64,000 bases of DNA from DATATJ01 sp963789075 (GCA_963789075.1 CAWBJQ010000013.1:380566-444565); one strand, 5' to 3'; positions 28,870 to 39,159 are shown, counted from the first letter of the stretch. Made by a program: numbers and translations. Notes: generated from the sequence alone by a model not told the origin.

Positions 28870-29841
28870 GTGACGCGTCAGCTGGGCTCAACGGGCTTGA
28901 TCGTCAGCCGGATGGGTCTTGGCCTCGCGGCTCTCGGCCGACCCGCGTACATCAATCTTGGACGGGAGCGCGATTTCGGACCCGATCGCTCCGTCGGCGA
29001 TCTCGAGCGGCGGTGTCACGACATGCTCGATGCAGCCTACGCCGACGGCATTCGGTACGTCGATGCCGCCCGCTCGTATGGCATGGCCGAAGCATTCCTG
29101 GGAAGCTGGCTCCGGAAGCGGCATCTGCCGCACGAAGCGATGACCATCGGCTCGAAATGGGGCTACGCATACGTCGGGTCGTGGCGCGTCGATGCGCGCG
29201 TTCAAGAAGTCAAGGACCTGTCCGTTCACACATTGCGGCGGCAAGTCATGGAAAGCCGCGCGCTGCTGGGCGATCGCCTGCGTCTCTATCAGATCCACTC
29301 CGCCACGCTCGACAGCGGGGTACTGGACGACGCCGATGTCCTTGGCGAGCTCGGGCAACTGCGATCCGAAGGACTCGCGATCGGCTTGAGTGTCAGCGGA
29401 CCGCGGCAGGGAGACGCGATCCGCCGCGCATTGGATGTGGTTGTGAACGGGACGCCCCTGTTCCAGACCGTTCAGGCGACATGGAATCTCCTCGAGCCGT
29501 CGGCCGGCGCGGCCTTGGCTGAAGCCAAGGCGCGGGGACTGGGTGTGATCGTGAAAGAAGCCCTCGCGAATGGCCGACTGACGGACCAGAACTTCACCGA
29601 GCAGCTCTCAGAGCTGAAACGACACGCTGACACACAGCACGCGACGATCGACGCGTTGGCAATTGCCGCGGCGCTTTCGCAGCCCTGGGCCGACGTCGTC
29701 CTGTCGGGCGCGGTGACAACGAATCAGCTCCTGAGCAACGTGAACGCGCTGAGTCTTACCGATCGGAATCTCGAATGGCCGACGATCGCGGAGCTGCCGA
29801 TTGAATACTGGCAGCATCGAAGTGCTCTCGCCTGGAAATAG
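28870..29841 (+). CDS. Aldo/keto reductase
   Basis: About 323 residues from the GTG at 28870 (TRQLGSTGLIVSRMGLGLAA), where family homology begins; the frame is open from 28849. It has the (beta/alpha)8 layout with the Asp of GIRYVDAARSYGMAEAFLG and Lys of MTIGSKWGYAY as members of the Asp-Tyr-Lys-His tetrad, and the His in LYQIHSATL. NADPH binding is expected through the C-terminal part (EALANGRL, ALSQPWADVVLSGAVTTNQL). The substrate is not predictable. It is divergent from the molybdenum hydroxylase operon, so a link to aldehyde metabolism is possible but unproven. Confidence 0.85.
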   Translation: MTRQLGSTGLIVSRMGLGLAALGRPAYINLGRERDFGPDRSVGDLERRCHDMLDAAYADGIRYVDAARSYGMAEAFLGSWLRKRHLPHEAMTIGSKWGYAYVGSWRVDARVQEVKDLSVHTLRRQVMESRALLGDRLRLYQIHSATLDSGVLDDADVLGELGQLRSEGLAIGLSVSGPRQGDAIRRALDVVVNGTPLFQTVQATWNLLEPSAGAALAEAKARGLGVIVKEALANGRLTDQNFTEQLSELKRHADTQHATIDALAIAAALSQPWADVVLSGAVTTNQLLSNVNALSLTDRNLEWPTIAELPIEYWQHRSALAWK

Positions 29842-30016
29842 CACGCCTCAACAGTTGTGCATGAAAGACGGGGGCGCGCGTAATCAGCCGGCGGCCCGCC
29901 GTTTGCCTACCCGGACTCCACGTTTCGGGCTCGCGCGGGTCGATGCCGTTGCTCAGACGGACGTCGAGCCGCCCCTCTAAGACCAACGCGCTGAACTCAG
30001 GCAAGGAGTGTAGGTC

Positions 30017-31147
30017 ATGCAGCACCCTTTATCTGGCCACCTCAGATCGCGCAGCCGGCGTTCGTTTCTCAAGGAGAGCCTCGTCGCAAGCGCTGCTGGC
30101 GCGGGAATGTCTCTGTTCGCCGAACGCGCCGACGCAATGGCGCCGCACGAAAACGGCAAAAAGCTGACGCGGGGGGATGCGGCCATGCTTCGGTTCGCCG
30201 CGGCAGCCGAGATCCTGGAAAGCGACCTCTGGATCCAGTACAACGAGCTCGGCGGAATTCCGGATCCCGAGGTTCCGGGAGGCAATGGGAATCCAATCTA
30301 CACGTCGAGACTCGAGGTGCTCGATGAGGACTTCGGGGTGTACATCCACGACAACACCGACGATGAGATCACGCACTTCACGTTCCTCAATGCGTACCTT
30401 GTGTCGAAAGGTGCTGAGCCGGCCAACCTCGAGCCCTTCCGGACCCTGCCCGGCAGCACGGCGACCGGATCCAGCCGGCAGCCGCGCCTGACCAACCTGA
30501 CGCAACTGACACTCGATACCAGCTGGTGGACTCGTTATCGCAGTAGCGCGGAGAATCCCGACCTCGATCCGACCTTCACCTTTCCTCAGGCAGTTGCAGG
30601 CTTGAATGCAGGGAAGTTTACGGCGATTCCAAGAACCGATAGTGATCTGAGTCCGACCGCCCATATTCAGGCGATCGCCAATACCGCCGTGTTCCACATG
30701 GCGACCATCGAACAGGGCGGCACCAGCCTGTATGCGTCAATGGCCCAGAGGGCGACCAGCGCCGAAGTGTTGCGGATCATGATCAGCATCGGCCCCACTG
30801 AGACGATGCATTTTCAAACATGGTCGGACAAAGCGGGCGCTGCCGTTTCAACGCCTGTGGCCCCGCTGACGGATCCGACAAACGGGTTGACGTTCCCGGA
30901 TCTCAATTCGGCGCCGTTTGGCGGGGAGGATTTCACGACCAACCTGATCATGCCCGAGCCGTGTCCATTTCTCAGTCGAGACCTCCCGAGGTGCTCGATT
31001 ATCCGTCCCACGGAAACGCAAGACGTGGCAATGGGCGTGGTCAATTTCCTGGCTGCGATGGGGCTGTTCATCGGACAGTCGCAGCAGTTCTTCGACCTGA
31101 TGCGCCAACTGGCGACGGAGGCCGATGCCGCAACCCGAAAGGGGTGA
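30017..31147 (+). CDS. Tat-exported ferritin-like domain protein
   Basis: A 376-residue protein with a Tat signal (SRRSFLKESLVASAAGAGMS) and a four-helix ferritin-like fold of the PF13668 type. Candidate metal ligands are Glu residues in AAAAEILESDLW and the D-x-x-E-x-x-H pattern in NTDDEITHFTFLNAYL; a second pair lies in FHMATIEQGGTSLYASM and SIGPTETMHFQTW. Such proteins are frequent in soil bacteria, and their function (oxidase, peroxide protection or metal handling) is not established. Folding before export is expected from the Tat signal. It stands alone between AKR and SDR genes on the same strand. Confidence 0.78.
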   Translation: MQHPLSGHLRSRSRRSFLKESLVASAAGAGMSLFAERADAMAPHENGKKLTRGDAAMLRFAAAAEILESDLWIQYNELGGIPDPEVPGGNGNPIYTSRLEVLDEDFGVYIHDNTDDEITHFTFLNAYLVSKGAEPANLEPFRTLPGSTATGSSRQPRLTNLTQLTLDTSWWTRYRSSAENPDLDPTFTFPQAVAGLNAGKFTAIPRTDSDLSPTAHIQAIANTAVFHMATIEQGGTSLYASMAQRATSAEVLRIMISIGPTETMHFQTWSDKAGAAVSTPVAPLTDPTNGLTFPDLNSAPFGGEDFTTNLIMPEPCPFLSRDLPRCSIIRPTETQDVAMGVVNFLAAMGLFIGQSQQFFDLMRQLATEADAATRKG

Positions 31148-31328
31148 TTGAGCTGGAGCAACGCGCCGCTGGACCTCAGCAACCAAGAAGCTGCGCCGGT
31201 TGAGTTGAGGTTCAGCGTCGTACGGCACGTGCTCCATTAACGAGCCCCGCGAAGCTCGCGGCTCGCGCGCCGGAACCCCACGAGTGAGGATCACACGCGG
31301 ACGTGTGTGGACGACCGAAGGCGTATGT

Positions 31329-32087
31329 ATGAGCAGACTGACTGACAAAGTGGCAATAGTGACAGGCGCGTCCAAGGGCATCGGCAGTGGGATTGCCTCG
31401 GCTCTGGCCGCGGCGGGCGCGCGCGTGGCCGTGAACTATTCCTCCGACAGGGAAGGCGCCGAACGGGTGGCTCAGGCGATCATCGACAGCGGGGGCAAGG
31501 CGATCGCGGTCGGCGCCGACGTGTCCAAAGCCGCGGATGTCGCGCGGCTATTCGACGAGGTCGCTGCGGCCTTCGGCAGACTCGACGTTCTGGTCAACAA
31601 TGCCGGGGTCTTCCGCTTCGGCGCCTTCGCGGACATCACCGAAGAGACGTTTCACGCCCACTACAACATCAACGTGCTCGGGTTGATTCTGACGGTGCAG
31701 GAAGCGATCAAGCGGTTCGGTGCCGAAGGCGGGAGCATCATCAATCTCAGCTCCATCGTCGGCTCGCATCCGGTGGCGGGAGCCCTGCTCTACGCGTCGA
31801 CGAAGGGGGCCATCGAAACGCTGACCAAGGGATTGGCGCTCGAACTGGCGCCGCGCAAAATCCGTGTCAACGCCATCGCGCCCGGTCATACCGAGACTGA
31901 AGGCAACCGGACGGCGGGGACCTTTGACGATGGCGCGGGCGACGTCCTGGCTGGGAAGACACCGCTCGGCCGGCTCGGTCGTGTTACGGATATCGCGCCG
32001 CTCGCCGTGTTCCTGGCATCGGACGAATCAGCCTGGATCACCGGAGAGATTATTCGCGCCTCGGGCGGTCTCGTTGTGGCGATCTGA
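31329..32087 (+). CDS. Short-chain dehydrogenase/reductase
   Basis: A classical SDR of 252 residues from the ATG at 31329 (SRLTDKVAIVTGASKGIG), preceded by GAAGG. The cofactor motif TGASKGIG, the NNAG motif and the catalytic Ser-Tyr-Lys (LSSIVG then YASTK) are all present. The C-terminus TPLGRLGRVTDIAPLAVFLA and WITGEIIRASGGLVV is typical of the FabG-like branch. NADP preference is likely from VNYSSDREGAE after the second strand (no acidic residue directly at its end). The substrate is unknown. Confidence 0.88.
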   Translation: MSRLTDKVAIVTGASKGIGSGIASALAAAGARVAVNYSSDREGAERVAQAIIDSGGKAIAVGADVSKAADVARLFDEVAAAFGRLDVLVNNAGVFRFGAFADITEETFHAHYNINVLGLILTVQEAIKRFGAEGGSIINLSSIVGSHPVAGALLYASTKGAIETLTKGLALELAPRKIRVNAIAPGHTETEGNRTAGTFDDGAGDVLAGKTPLGRLGRVTDIAPLAVFLASDESAWITGEIIRASGGLVVAI

Positions 32088-32131
32088 GCGGTCATTCGGG
32101 CGGATGCGTATCTTCCAGACCGAATGCAGGC

Positions 32132-32896
32132 TCATTGTTTGATCGGCACCGGCACCGTCAACGATTCCTGCAGCAACGCGGTCACTACGGTGCCAGGCGC
32201 CACCTGGACTTCATTGCCTTTCGTGGCCAGCACTGCGCCGGTCCCGCCAGCCACGGCGCCGATGGCCGCACCCTTGCCTCCACCGACGACTCCGCCGACA
32301 ACGGCGCCAACTCCGGCGCCGACGCCGCCCTTCTTGGCGTCGCTGCCCTTCTCGTGCGCCGCCTCGCGGGTCACTGGCGCGGTCTGAATTCGGTAGCTCT
32401 CGCCCCGCACGACGAGGCGATCGAATCTGAAGGCGACCGAAGCCTTACCCTTCACCCGACCCGATTCCTTCGCGTCGATCACGGATCCGGTGATTTGAGC
32501 TCCGGACGGCACAGCCGTCGTGCCGGACACGACGACGGGTTTTGCGAGGGAGGCGGTCACAGAGTCTTCGACTTTGCTCGTGTTCGACGCGAGCGCGGTC
32601 AACACGGTCACGCTCAGCGACGTTCCCGCGGGAATCGTGACCTCGCGGATTTTCGGCGCTGGAGGCGGAGCCGGTTCGGCCGGCGGTGCCGGCGGATTCG
32701 ACGGCGAAGGAGCAGACGCTGTGGACTCCGCCGGCGGCTGCGCTGCGCCGGTTTGCGGCGTTGGCTGCGCGTCGCTGCTCGCCGGAGGTGTTGCGGTTCC
32801 GTCCTTGTTCGCCGCTGCCGACGGCGGTGGACTGCTTTGCGAACACGCCGCGACGAAGCTTGTTGCGATCACCAGTATTGAAAATGACCTGATCAT
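32132..32896 (-). CDS. Proline-rich lipoprotein with glycine-zipper domain
   Basis: A 254-residue lipoprotein from the ATG at 32896, chosen because GGAGG lies a few bases upstream; the frame is open to 32929. The lipobox is SFVAAC. Residues after the cysteine form a long Ser/Pro/Ala/Thr-rich spacer (SSPPPSAAA, NPPAPPAEPAPPPAP). The folded part has IPAGTSLSVTVLTAL, then a glycine zipper (GVGAGVGAVVGGVVGGGKGA), ending in a short beta segment. Such proteins are thought to stabilise or span the envelope, but no specific role is known. Single gene, convergent with the SDR gene. Confidence 0.75.
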   Translation of the reverse strand: MIRSFSILVIATSFVAACSQSSPPPSAAANKDGTATPPASSDAQPTPQTGAAQPPAESTASAPSPSNPPAPPAEPAPPPAPKIREVTIPAGTSLSVTVLTALASNTSKVEDSVTASLAKPVVVSGTTAVPSGAQITGSVIDAKESGRVKGKASVAFRFDRLVVRGESYRIQTAPVTREAAHEKGSDAKKGGVGAGVGAVVGGVVGGGKGAAIGAVAGGTGAVLATKGNEVQVAPGTVVTALLQESLTVPVPIKQ

Positions 32897-33199
32897 CTTG
32901 ACCTCCGACAGCTCTCTCCCAGACTCCAACGAGGGCGCGCTCGCGGCGATCGATTGATCCGTCGAGCTTCATGCGCCTGCGATGCGACGGTTGAACCGGC
33001 GCCGGTTGGCAATGCGTATCACTCGCTCGGGCGCTCGCTCGATGGAGAACCAGATCACCGGTCGAAGAAGGTGGAGTGGCGGAAAGGCGACCGAACTGCT
33101 GCTTGCCACGTCTTTGCCGCAGCCACGGTACACGTGTCCAGCAGCAGCATCTATGCGAAATCGGCACGCCGGCCACGGCCGGTCGCGGCTGAGCCCTCG

Positions 33200-33802
33200 C
33201 TAGAAACGGAACACCACGCCGATGGAGCCCCGCCCGAACTGCAACTTCTTGTTGTTGACGTCGAACTGCGTGAACACGACGTCCTGAAGCGTCCGCACGT
33301 ACCGCAGGTCGCCGCGAACGCCGACGTGCTGTGAAAACATGCCGATCAGGCCCCCGCCGACGTCAAACGCGAGACTGTTGTTCGAGTACGCGTTGTACAA
33401 CCCGGTCGTCGATTGGTTGATGTCGGTGTGGAGGACGCCGAGGCCGCCGACCGCGTACGGCCGCACCGGGCCAATCGGCACGCCGACGAGGATGTTGACC
33501 ATCCCGGTCAGCACGTAGTTGTCCGCGCGGGCGCCCCCTTCCCCAAAGAAGTGCGGCGCGTGCGCGATCTCGCCCTCCAAGCCGATCACGCCGCCGGCCA
33601 TGAAACCGAACCCCACGCCGTAGGTCAATTGCCTCGACGAACAGGGCGTGACGCCGCGGCAATCGCCGGCGTCGCCGGCGAAGTCGACGCCGACGAACGG
33701 CATGATGAGGCCGTCCGCGCGCGCGGCCGCGGGCACGACAAGGATCGCGACGACCGCGGCGGATGCCACCCACGACGCACGCGCGCGCATACCGTTCGCC
33801 AT
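33200..33802 (-). CDS. Outer-membrane beta-barrel (opacity-type) protein
   Basis: A 200-residue protein from the ATG at 33802, preceded by a GGTAGGTGG ribosome site. The signal peptide is ASWVASAAVVAILVVPAAARA. The mature part is made of alternating strands, starts LIMPFVGVDFAGD and ends FGRGSIGVVFRF with the C-terminal aromatic residue used by the BAM machinery. Two cysteines (GDCRGVTPCSS) may form a loop disulfide. Eight strands are plausible from length, as in the OmpX/opacity class. Function unknown. Confidence 0.75.
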   Translation of the reverse strand: MANGMRARASWVASAAVVAILVVPAAARADGLIMPFVGVDFAGDAGDCRGVTPCSSRQLTYGVGFGFMAGGVIGLEGEIAHAPHFFGEGGARADNYVLTGMVNILVGVPIGPVRPYAVGGLGVLHTDINQSTTGLYNAYSNNSLAFDVGGGLIGMFSQHVGVRGDLRYVRTLQDVVFTQFDVNNKKLQFGRGSIGVVFRF

Positions 33803-34294
33803 GTGCCACCTACCCCTTTCACTTTCACTGACGCGGAAACACGAGCATGAAGCTAAGCAACCTTCCACTGCACGTAATAGACGAGGCCGAGCGCGCCCGG
33901 GCCCTTTGCAAATCGCCCGGCCAGCCCGCGGCGATCCTCGTTTGAACAAACCCGTGCAGAGCGGCATCGACTCCTTGCATCAGTCAGCGGTCATTCCAGT
34001 CTCATGCCGTCACACACTCGGGGATGGGGCGCGAGGAACGCGCGAAAGACTAAGGTTTCTTCAGATGCGCGCGTCGAACGCGCTAGCGGATAGGCGGGCT
34101 GCCGTGGAACGCCCGCGATCATTCGTGGGTCGCGGCTATCCCATTTTCTTTGCTTGATGAGCGAGCCACGACCGGTATGGCAGGGGTTGGCGATTCAGGC
34201 CACGAATTAGCGCGGGCCAACGGAGCACAAGGTGTCACGTGTCGAAGGCGCGCGCCGAGGAGCACGCAAAGTCATGCTGCTCATTGCCGCAGCG
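33803..34294 (+). other. Intergenic stretch, no gene recognised
   Basis: About 490 bases between two minus-strand genes. It should contain the promoter of the beta-barrel gene and the terminator of the second amidase. Open frames here are shadows of GC-rich sequence; no repeat, tRNA or convincing hairpin was seen. Confidence 0.4.
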
Positions 34295-36051
34295 TCAGCG
34301 TCCCGCCACCTGCCCCGCTCGCGACTCGCGCGCGGGCGTCACGGGGAGGAGCCCCTGCTCGACGAGCGTCGGCGGCTTCCGCAGGCGCGTGGCCTGCTCC
34401 CACGCGTAGGCGATGCCCAGCAGATCGCCGTCCGTCCACGGGCGCGCCGAAAACTCCAGGCCGAACGGCAGACCGCTCGCGTAGAAGCCCGCCGGAACGA
34501 CCACCGCGGGGACGCCGATCATGTTGACCCAGCTCGTCGCCGAATGCGGCCCTCCGCTCACGCGGCCATCTTGCGGCATCGTCTCGTCGGGCGGCGGCAT
34601 CTGAATCGCCGGATAGACGTAGCCATCGAGTTTCAGACGATCGAGAGGCTCGAGATACGCGCTCAGCATCGCGCGCCTGGGCGCGTGGTAGGTGCGCTCG
34701 GCGTCCGGATCCGTGTCGAGTGACCGTTGATCGATCCGCACGCCGCCCAGTTGTCGGAAAGTGTCCTCCGCGCCGATCGACGACGGGAAGAGCGGAGTGC
34801 CCACGACCTTCAGATACTCTGCGGCCGAGTGGTACTCCGCCGGGCCGAACGCCGCGAGGAAGCGGTTCGTGCCGTCCTGCACGTAGGCGTACGTCGCCAC
34901 GCGGCTCGCCGTCTTCGCAAAACTCGCCGGCAGGATGCCGTCGTCGATGACGACCTCGGCGCCCGCGGCTCGAAGCGCCTCGACCGCCTTCATGAACATC
35001 TCGCGCGTCTCGGGCCGGAGCGGAGTGTTCGCGGCCGCACGAAGCTTCGTCGGCCGCCGCCTCCGGCACGCTCACCGGGACGCCATGGAACGGAATGCCG
35101 TCGCCCGCGAGGATGAACGCCGGCACGCCGAACCGTTTGCCCTTGAGGGCGCCGGCCTTGAGATACGGCTCATAGGGCGCCCGCTGCGCGGCGCCCGGCC
35201 AGCCGGCCGTGCGCGGATCGAGCGGATCCTCACCGGCCATCACCGCCAGCGCGATCGCGGCGTCGGTGGCCGTGCGCGCGATCGGGCCCGTGTTGTCGAG
35301 CAGCCAGTCGAGGGGCGCGATGCCGGCGATGCTGACGAGGCCGCGCGTCGGGAACACGCCGACGAGCGCGCTCGTCGCGGCCGGCATGCGAATCGAGTTG
35401 CCGGTGTCGGTGCCGTTGCCCAGCACCGCCATGTTCGCGGCGATCGCGGTGACGATGCCGCCCGACGAGCCGCCGGGCGAGAAGCGCACGTCGTACGCGT
35501 TGCCGGTGCGGCCGAACGAGCTGCTGCGGTTCGTGTCGCTGTTGGCCAGGTCCGGCATGTTGGCGAGCCCGACGATGATCGCGCCAGCGGCCTTGAACTT
35601 GCGCGACCACGGTGGCATCCTGCGGCGCGACGAGCTCGTGGCCTGCGCGCCGGAAGCCCTCCCAGCCGGCCGTGGTCACCTGCCCCTTGATGCTCGTGTT
35701 CGCCTTGATGACGATCGGCACGCCCCAGAGCGGCCCGCGAGCGCCGCCGCCCTTCGCCGCCTCGGCATCCTCGCGCGCGGCCTCGGCGAGCGCCTCGCGC
35801 CGGAACACGGTCTCGATCGCGCCGTAGACGCCGTTGTAGCGATCGATGCGATCGAGATGCCACTGCACCACCTTCGTCACGGTGTAGGTCTTCTCCGCGT
35901 ACAGGCGATGCAGCTGCGGCACCGTGACGTCCAGCAGATCGCGGTCGATCGCGGCGCGCGGTGACGTCGCCTCGGGCGTGGCCCGGCAGGCGACGGCGAC
36001 GCCCAGAAGGCTCGCGAGCGCGACGACGAGGAACGGACGGCGGTGAGTCAT
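34295..36051 (-). CDS. Amidase-signature lipoprotein (frameshifted)
   Basis: Three frames join into a protein of about 585 residues. The N-terminus has a lipoprotein signal (FLVVALASLLGVAVAC). The amidase triad is present: Lys in LWGVPIVIKANTS, the Ser-rich GGSSGG loop in FSPGGSSGGIVTAI and the nucleophile in NGTDTGNSIRMPA. The C-terminus (MIGVPAVVVPAGFYASGLPFG) is the usual substrate-pocket end. Breaks lie near 35610 and 35040. It differs from the amidase near the left end: this one is anchored to a membrane and has the common TDTGxS spacing, that one is soluble. Both may release ammonia from amides or peptides outside the cytoplasm; the substrate is unknown. Confidence 0.82.
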
Positions 36052-36136
36052 CCGCAGAGCATACCGTCCTCAGCAGGTTTGATACCCTTCATTTCCGCTG
36101 AAGATGTGCCATGAATGTGCTCTAGTATCGGGCACG

Positions 36137-37924
36137 ATGACCAGCTCGAGTCGCCTCATCATCGGGATCGCGGTGATCGTGCTCGCCGCCCTCCTGGGAT
36201 CGTGCCGCGTCGAACAACGTCCAGCATCGCCAACGACGGTGCTCACCTATGCCAGTCCGATGTGGTACGAGGAGACTGGCAGCTATTTCCAGCCGTCCCC
36301 GAATGGTCGACTGGCGATCTACGGATCGGGGCCGCGGGCACGGCTCTATGACATCGCCACCGGCAAGGAAGACTCCACGACGTGGCATCGCGCGATGGAC
36401 CAGGTCCGCGCCGCCGCCTTCGAACCGAACGGCGCGCTCGTCCGGCTTGGCGTGGTCGCCGGCGACACAGGATGGTACGCAGAGGACGCCGGTCGGCTGA
36501 CGCGACTCCCGATTCCCCCGACTGCGCTCCCACGCTGGAGCACCAACGGATCGCGGCTCGCGTTCTTCACGCCGGGCGACACCGCGATCGCCGTCGGAGC
36601 GCCGGCTGCGCCGGCCATGATCCGGGTCGACGGCGCGGTCAGCGGGCTCAACTGGACGCCCGCGGGCGATGCGCTGCTGGCCATCGTCCTGCACCCGGAT
36701 GGCCTTTCGTCTCTCGAGAAGATTTCCCTCGACGGTACGGTTACTGTCGTCCGTCGGCAGCTCGATGCGTCGCCCGCGTTCAATTCGCTGGCGTTCTCCG
36801 CGGATGGCCGCACAGTCTTCCTCGCGCTCGCGAGCGAGACAGTGCCCGATGTCACGTGGCGACACGACCCCGAGGCCCTGCGCCGGGATCTCGATATCTA
36901 CGCGCTCGATTGGCCAACCGGTCAGCTCCATGCCGTCGCACGCACGCCAGGCGACGACTGCTGCCCCTTTGTCGCGGCCGGCGTTCTCTATTGGACGCAC
37001 AATGATCCGTCGGCGGAGGTCGTCGTGTTCCCCTTCGCCGGCGGCGAGCCGCACGTGGTGGCCGATCATGGATTTCTCCCGCGCTGGAGTCCCGACAGCC
37101 GGCAGATCGCGTTCACCCGAGGCTATTTCCGGCTCGCCGACTATGGGCTGGACATGGATGGCTGGGTGGCCGGCATCGACGCCGCCGGTTCGGTCGTGTC
37201 GCCGCCGACGTCGTGGATCGCCGGATTCGGCGAGGATATGGGCCCGGTGTGGTCGCCCGATGGCCGCTGGGTGGCGTATCACTCCCACCGGTCGGCGACC
37301 GCGGTACCGCTGTACGAATCACCGGGGAGAACGGACGACATCTGGCTCAGATTGGCGTCCGGAGGTCCTGAGATGCGGCTCACCGATTTCGGATTCGAAG
37401 TCGGACCGCCGGACTGGTCGCCCGATGGCCGGCATTTGATTTTCGACTCATGGGAGAAGAACGGCGTGCCGCGCTTTGCGAAACCCTGGATCATCACGAT
37501 TGACCCGGCGAGCGGCCGCGTCGTCGAAACGGCGCGCATGCCTCTGCCCGCCGGGGTCGCCGGCATTGCCGGCGAAGCATGGTCACCGCGCGGCGAGGAG
37601 ATCGCGTTCATCGAGCGGATCGATGACGCGCGGCGCGCGCTCTGGCTGTCGCACCCGGACGGCACCATGGCGCACAAGCTCGTCGAGTTTCAGAGCTACA
37701 CGCTTGGCGGCGTCGCGTGGATGCCAGACGCGACCGAGCTGCTCTACGGCGCACTCACGGAAGGGCGCATGCAGATCTTCGCGGTCGCTCGCGCCGGCGG
37801 GGCGCCCCGTCAACTCACGCACGATGCCGCGAACATGATGCACCCGAGTGTGTCGCCCAATGGGCGCTTCGTGGCCGCGTCGCGAATCCCGTGGCACAAA
37901 GAGTTGCGCCGGACGGTAGAGTAA
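36137..37924 (+). CDS. TolB-like beta-propeller lipoprotein
   Basis: A 595-residue lipoprotein from the ATG at 36137 (frame open from 36104). The signal ends in a lipobox (IVLAALLGSC). Repeated WD40-like/TolB blades follow, each with a W-S-P-D-G/S motif: PRWSPDSRQIAFT, PVWSPDGRWVAYHSH, PDWSPDGRHLIFDSW, EAWSPRGEEIAFIE, VAWMPDATELLYG and PSVSPNGRFVAAS. Two cysteines in DDCCPF may pair. No peptidase domain follows the propeller, unlike dipeptidyl-peptidase relatives, so it is probably a binding scaffold. The M20 homologue starts five bases after its stop, so the two are co-transcribed. Confidence 0.82.
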   Translation: MTSSSRLIIGIAVIVLAALLGSCRVEQRPASPTTVLTYASPMWYEETGSYFQPSPNGRLAIYGSGPRARLYDIATGKEDSTTWHRAMDQVRAAAFEPNGALVRLGVVAGDTGWYAEDAGRLTRLPIPPTALPRWSTNGSRLAFFTPGDTAIAVGAPAAPAMIRVDGAVSGLNWTPAGDALLAIVLHPDGLSSLEKISLDGTVTVVRRQLDASPAFNSLAFSADGRTVFLALASETVPDVTWRHDPEALRRDLDIYALDWPTGQLHAVARTPGDDCCPFVAAGVLYWTHNDPSAEVVVFPFAGGEPHVVADHGFLPRWSPDSRQIAFTRGYFRLADYGLDMDGWVAGIDAAGSVVSPPTSWIAGFGEDMGPVWSPDGRWVAYHSHRSATAVPLYESPGRTDDIWLRLASGGPEMRLTDFGFEVGPPDWSPDGRHLIFDSWEKNGVPRFAKPWIITIDPASGRVVETARMPLPAGVAGIAGEAWSPRGEEIAFIERIDDARRALWLSHPDGTMAHKLVEFQSYTLGGVAWMPDATELLYGALTEGRMQIFAVARAGGAPRQLTHDAANMMHPSVSPNGRFVAASRIPWHKELRRTVE

Positions 37925-37929
37925 CCGCC

Positions 37930-39159
37930 ATGCGAACCGTCTCGTGCCTCATCATGACGTGCGCCGTGCTGACCGCCCTGCCGGTGCGCGCGCAGCCGCG
38001 GCTTTTGTCTGCGGCGCTCGCCGATCCGCGCGTCGCGACCGCCATCGCCGATGTTGACGCGCACACCGCCTCGACGGCAGATCTGCTCGCGCGGCTCGCG
38101 GCCATCATTTCGCCTTCCGGGCACGAGCAGCAGCGCGCCGAAGCCGTCGCGGCGGCGATGCGCGAGATCGGCCTTCAACACGTGGCCGTTGATGCGGCTC
38201 CCAACGCGGTCGGCGTCATTCCGGGTCGATCGGGCCGAGCGATCGTCTTCGTATCGACGCTCGACGACCTGGGCCCCGTAGCCGATTTTCAGAGAGCCGC
38301 CGGCAGCCCGCCGCACGTCGACGGCGCGCGCGTCGTCGGTCCGGGCACCAACACTTCGTCCACGACCGCCGCGATGCTCGCTGCGGCGCGTGCGCTTGTC
38401 GCCGCCGGCATCGCGCCTGAACACGATCTGGTCTTCGCCGCCGTCGCGCAGGAAGAGACCGGCATGATCGGCATGAAAAAGCTGTACGGCGACTACAAGG
38501 ATCGGGCTGTCGCGTTTGTCGACGTACTCGGCGACGGCCACAGCATCAGCTACGGCGCGCTGACGATCCACTGGTGGAAAGCGATCGCGAACGGACCGGC
38601 GGGCCACTCGCTGAACGGTGGCGTGCCGAACGTCAATCAGGGGATCGGGCGCGCGGTCGATCGCATCCTGCAATTGCCGCAGCGGCCAGACGAGCGCACG
38701 GTGATCAACGTGGCAATGTTGCAGAGCGGCGCGGTCTTCAATCACAAACCAGACACCGGTTGGTTCTCCATCGATGTCCGCTCCCTCGATCCCAGCAAGG
38801 TCGTGGCGATCGAGGCCGACGTCCGCGGAATCCTCACTGCCGTGACGAAGGAAACGACGATCGCGTTCGCGCTGGAGCCCGTGCAGACGACGCCGGGCGG
38901 GCAGATTCCGGGAGCACGCGAATCCGCGTTGGTCACGACGAGCGAAGCCATTGCCCGGCAACTCGGCCTGACGCCGGCGTTGAACGATACCGGCTCCTCG
39001 AACATGAACGTGGCGATTGCGGGGGGCACGCCGGCCATTGGCATCGGCGGCGAACGGGGCGGCGCTCGCGCTGAGGCCGGGGAGTTTGCAGACATCCCCG
39101 CCATGATCCGGACCGCGAAGCACCTCGTCCTACTCGCCGCGACGATTGGGATGCAGTGA
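37930..39159 (+). CDS. Secreted M20-family peptidase homologue with substituted metal ligands
   Basis: A 409-residue protein with signal peptide (SCLIMTCAVLTALPVRAQ). Overall it follows tripeptide-aminopeptidase-like M20 proteins: AIVFVSTLDDLGPV, RVVGPGTNTSSTTAAM, AAVAQEETGM, a dimerisation domain with NGPAGHSLNG, and TGSSNMNVAIAGGTPAIGIG. Compared with the family pattern, the first metal ligand His is Thr110 (Asp112 kept), the bridging Asp falls on Thr142, the later Asp is Asn358 and the final His is Arg380. Glu175-Glu176 and His226 are kept. The changes are scattered, with no frameshift, so they are not simple sequencing errors. Co-transcribed with the propeller lipoprotein. It may be a binding pseudoenzyme or have a changed mechanism. 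Confidence 0.78.
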   Translation: MRTVSCLIMTCAVLTALPVRAQPRLLSAALADPRVATAIADVDAHTASTADLLARLAAIISPSGHEQQRAEAVAAAMREIGLQHVAVDAAPNAVGVIPGRSGRAIVFVSTLDDLGPVADFQRAAGSPPHVDGARVVGPGTNTSSTTAAMLAAARALVAAGIAPEHDLVFAAVAQEETGMIGMKKLYGDYKDRAVAFVDVLGDGHSISYGALTIHWWKAIANGPAGHSLNGGVPNVNQGIGRAVDRILQLPQRPDERTVINVAMLQSGAVFNHKPDTGWFSIDVRSLDPSKVVAIEADVRGILTAVTKETTIAFALEPVQTTPGGQIPGARESALVTTSEAIARQLGLTPALNDTGSSNMNVAIAGGTPAIGIGGERGGARAEAGEFADIPAMIRTAKHLVLLAATIGMQ

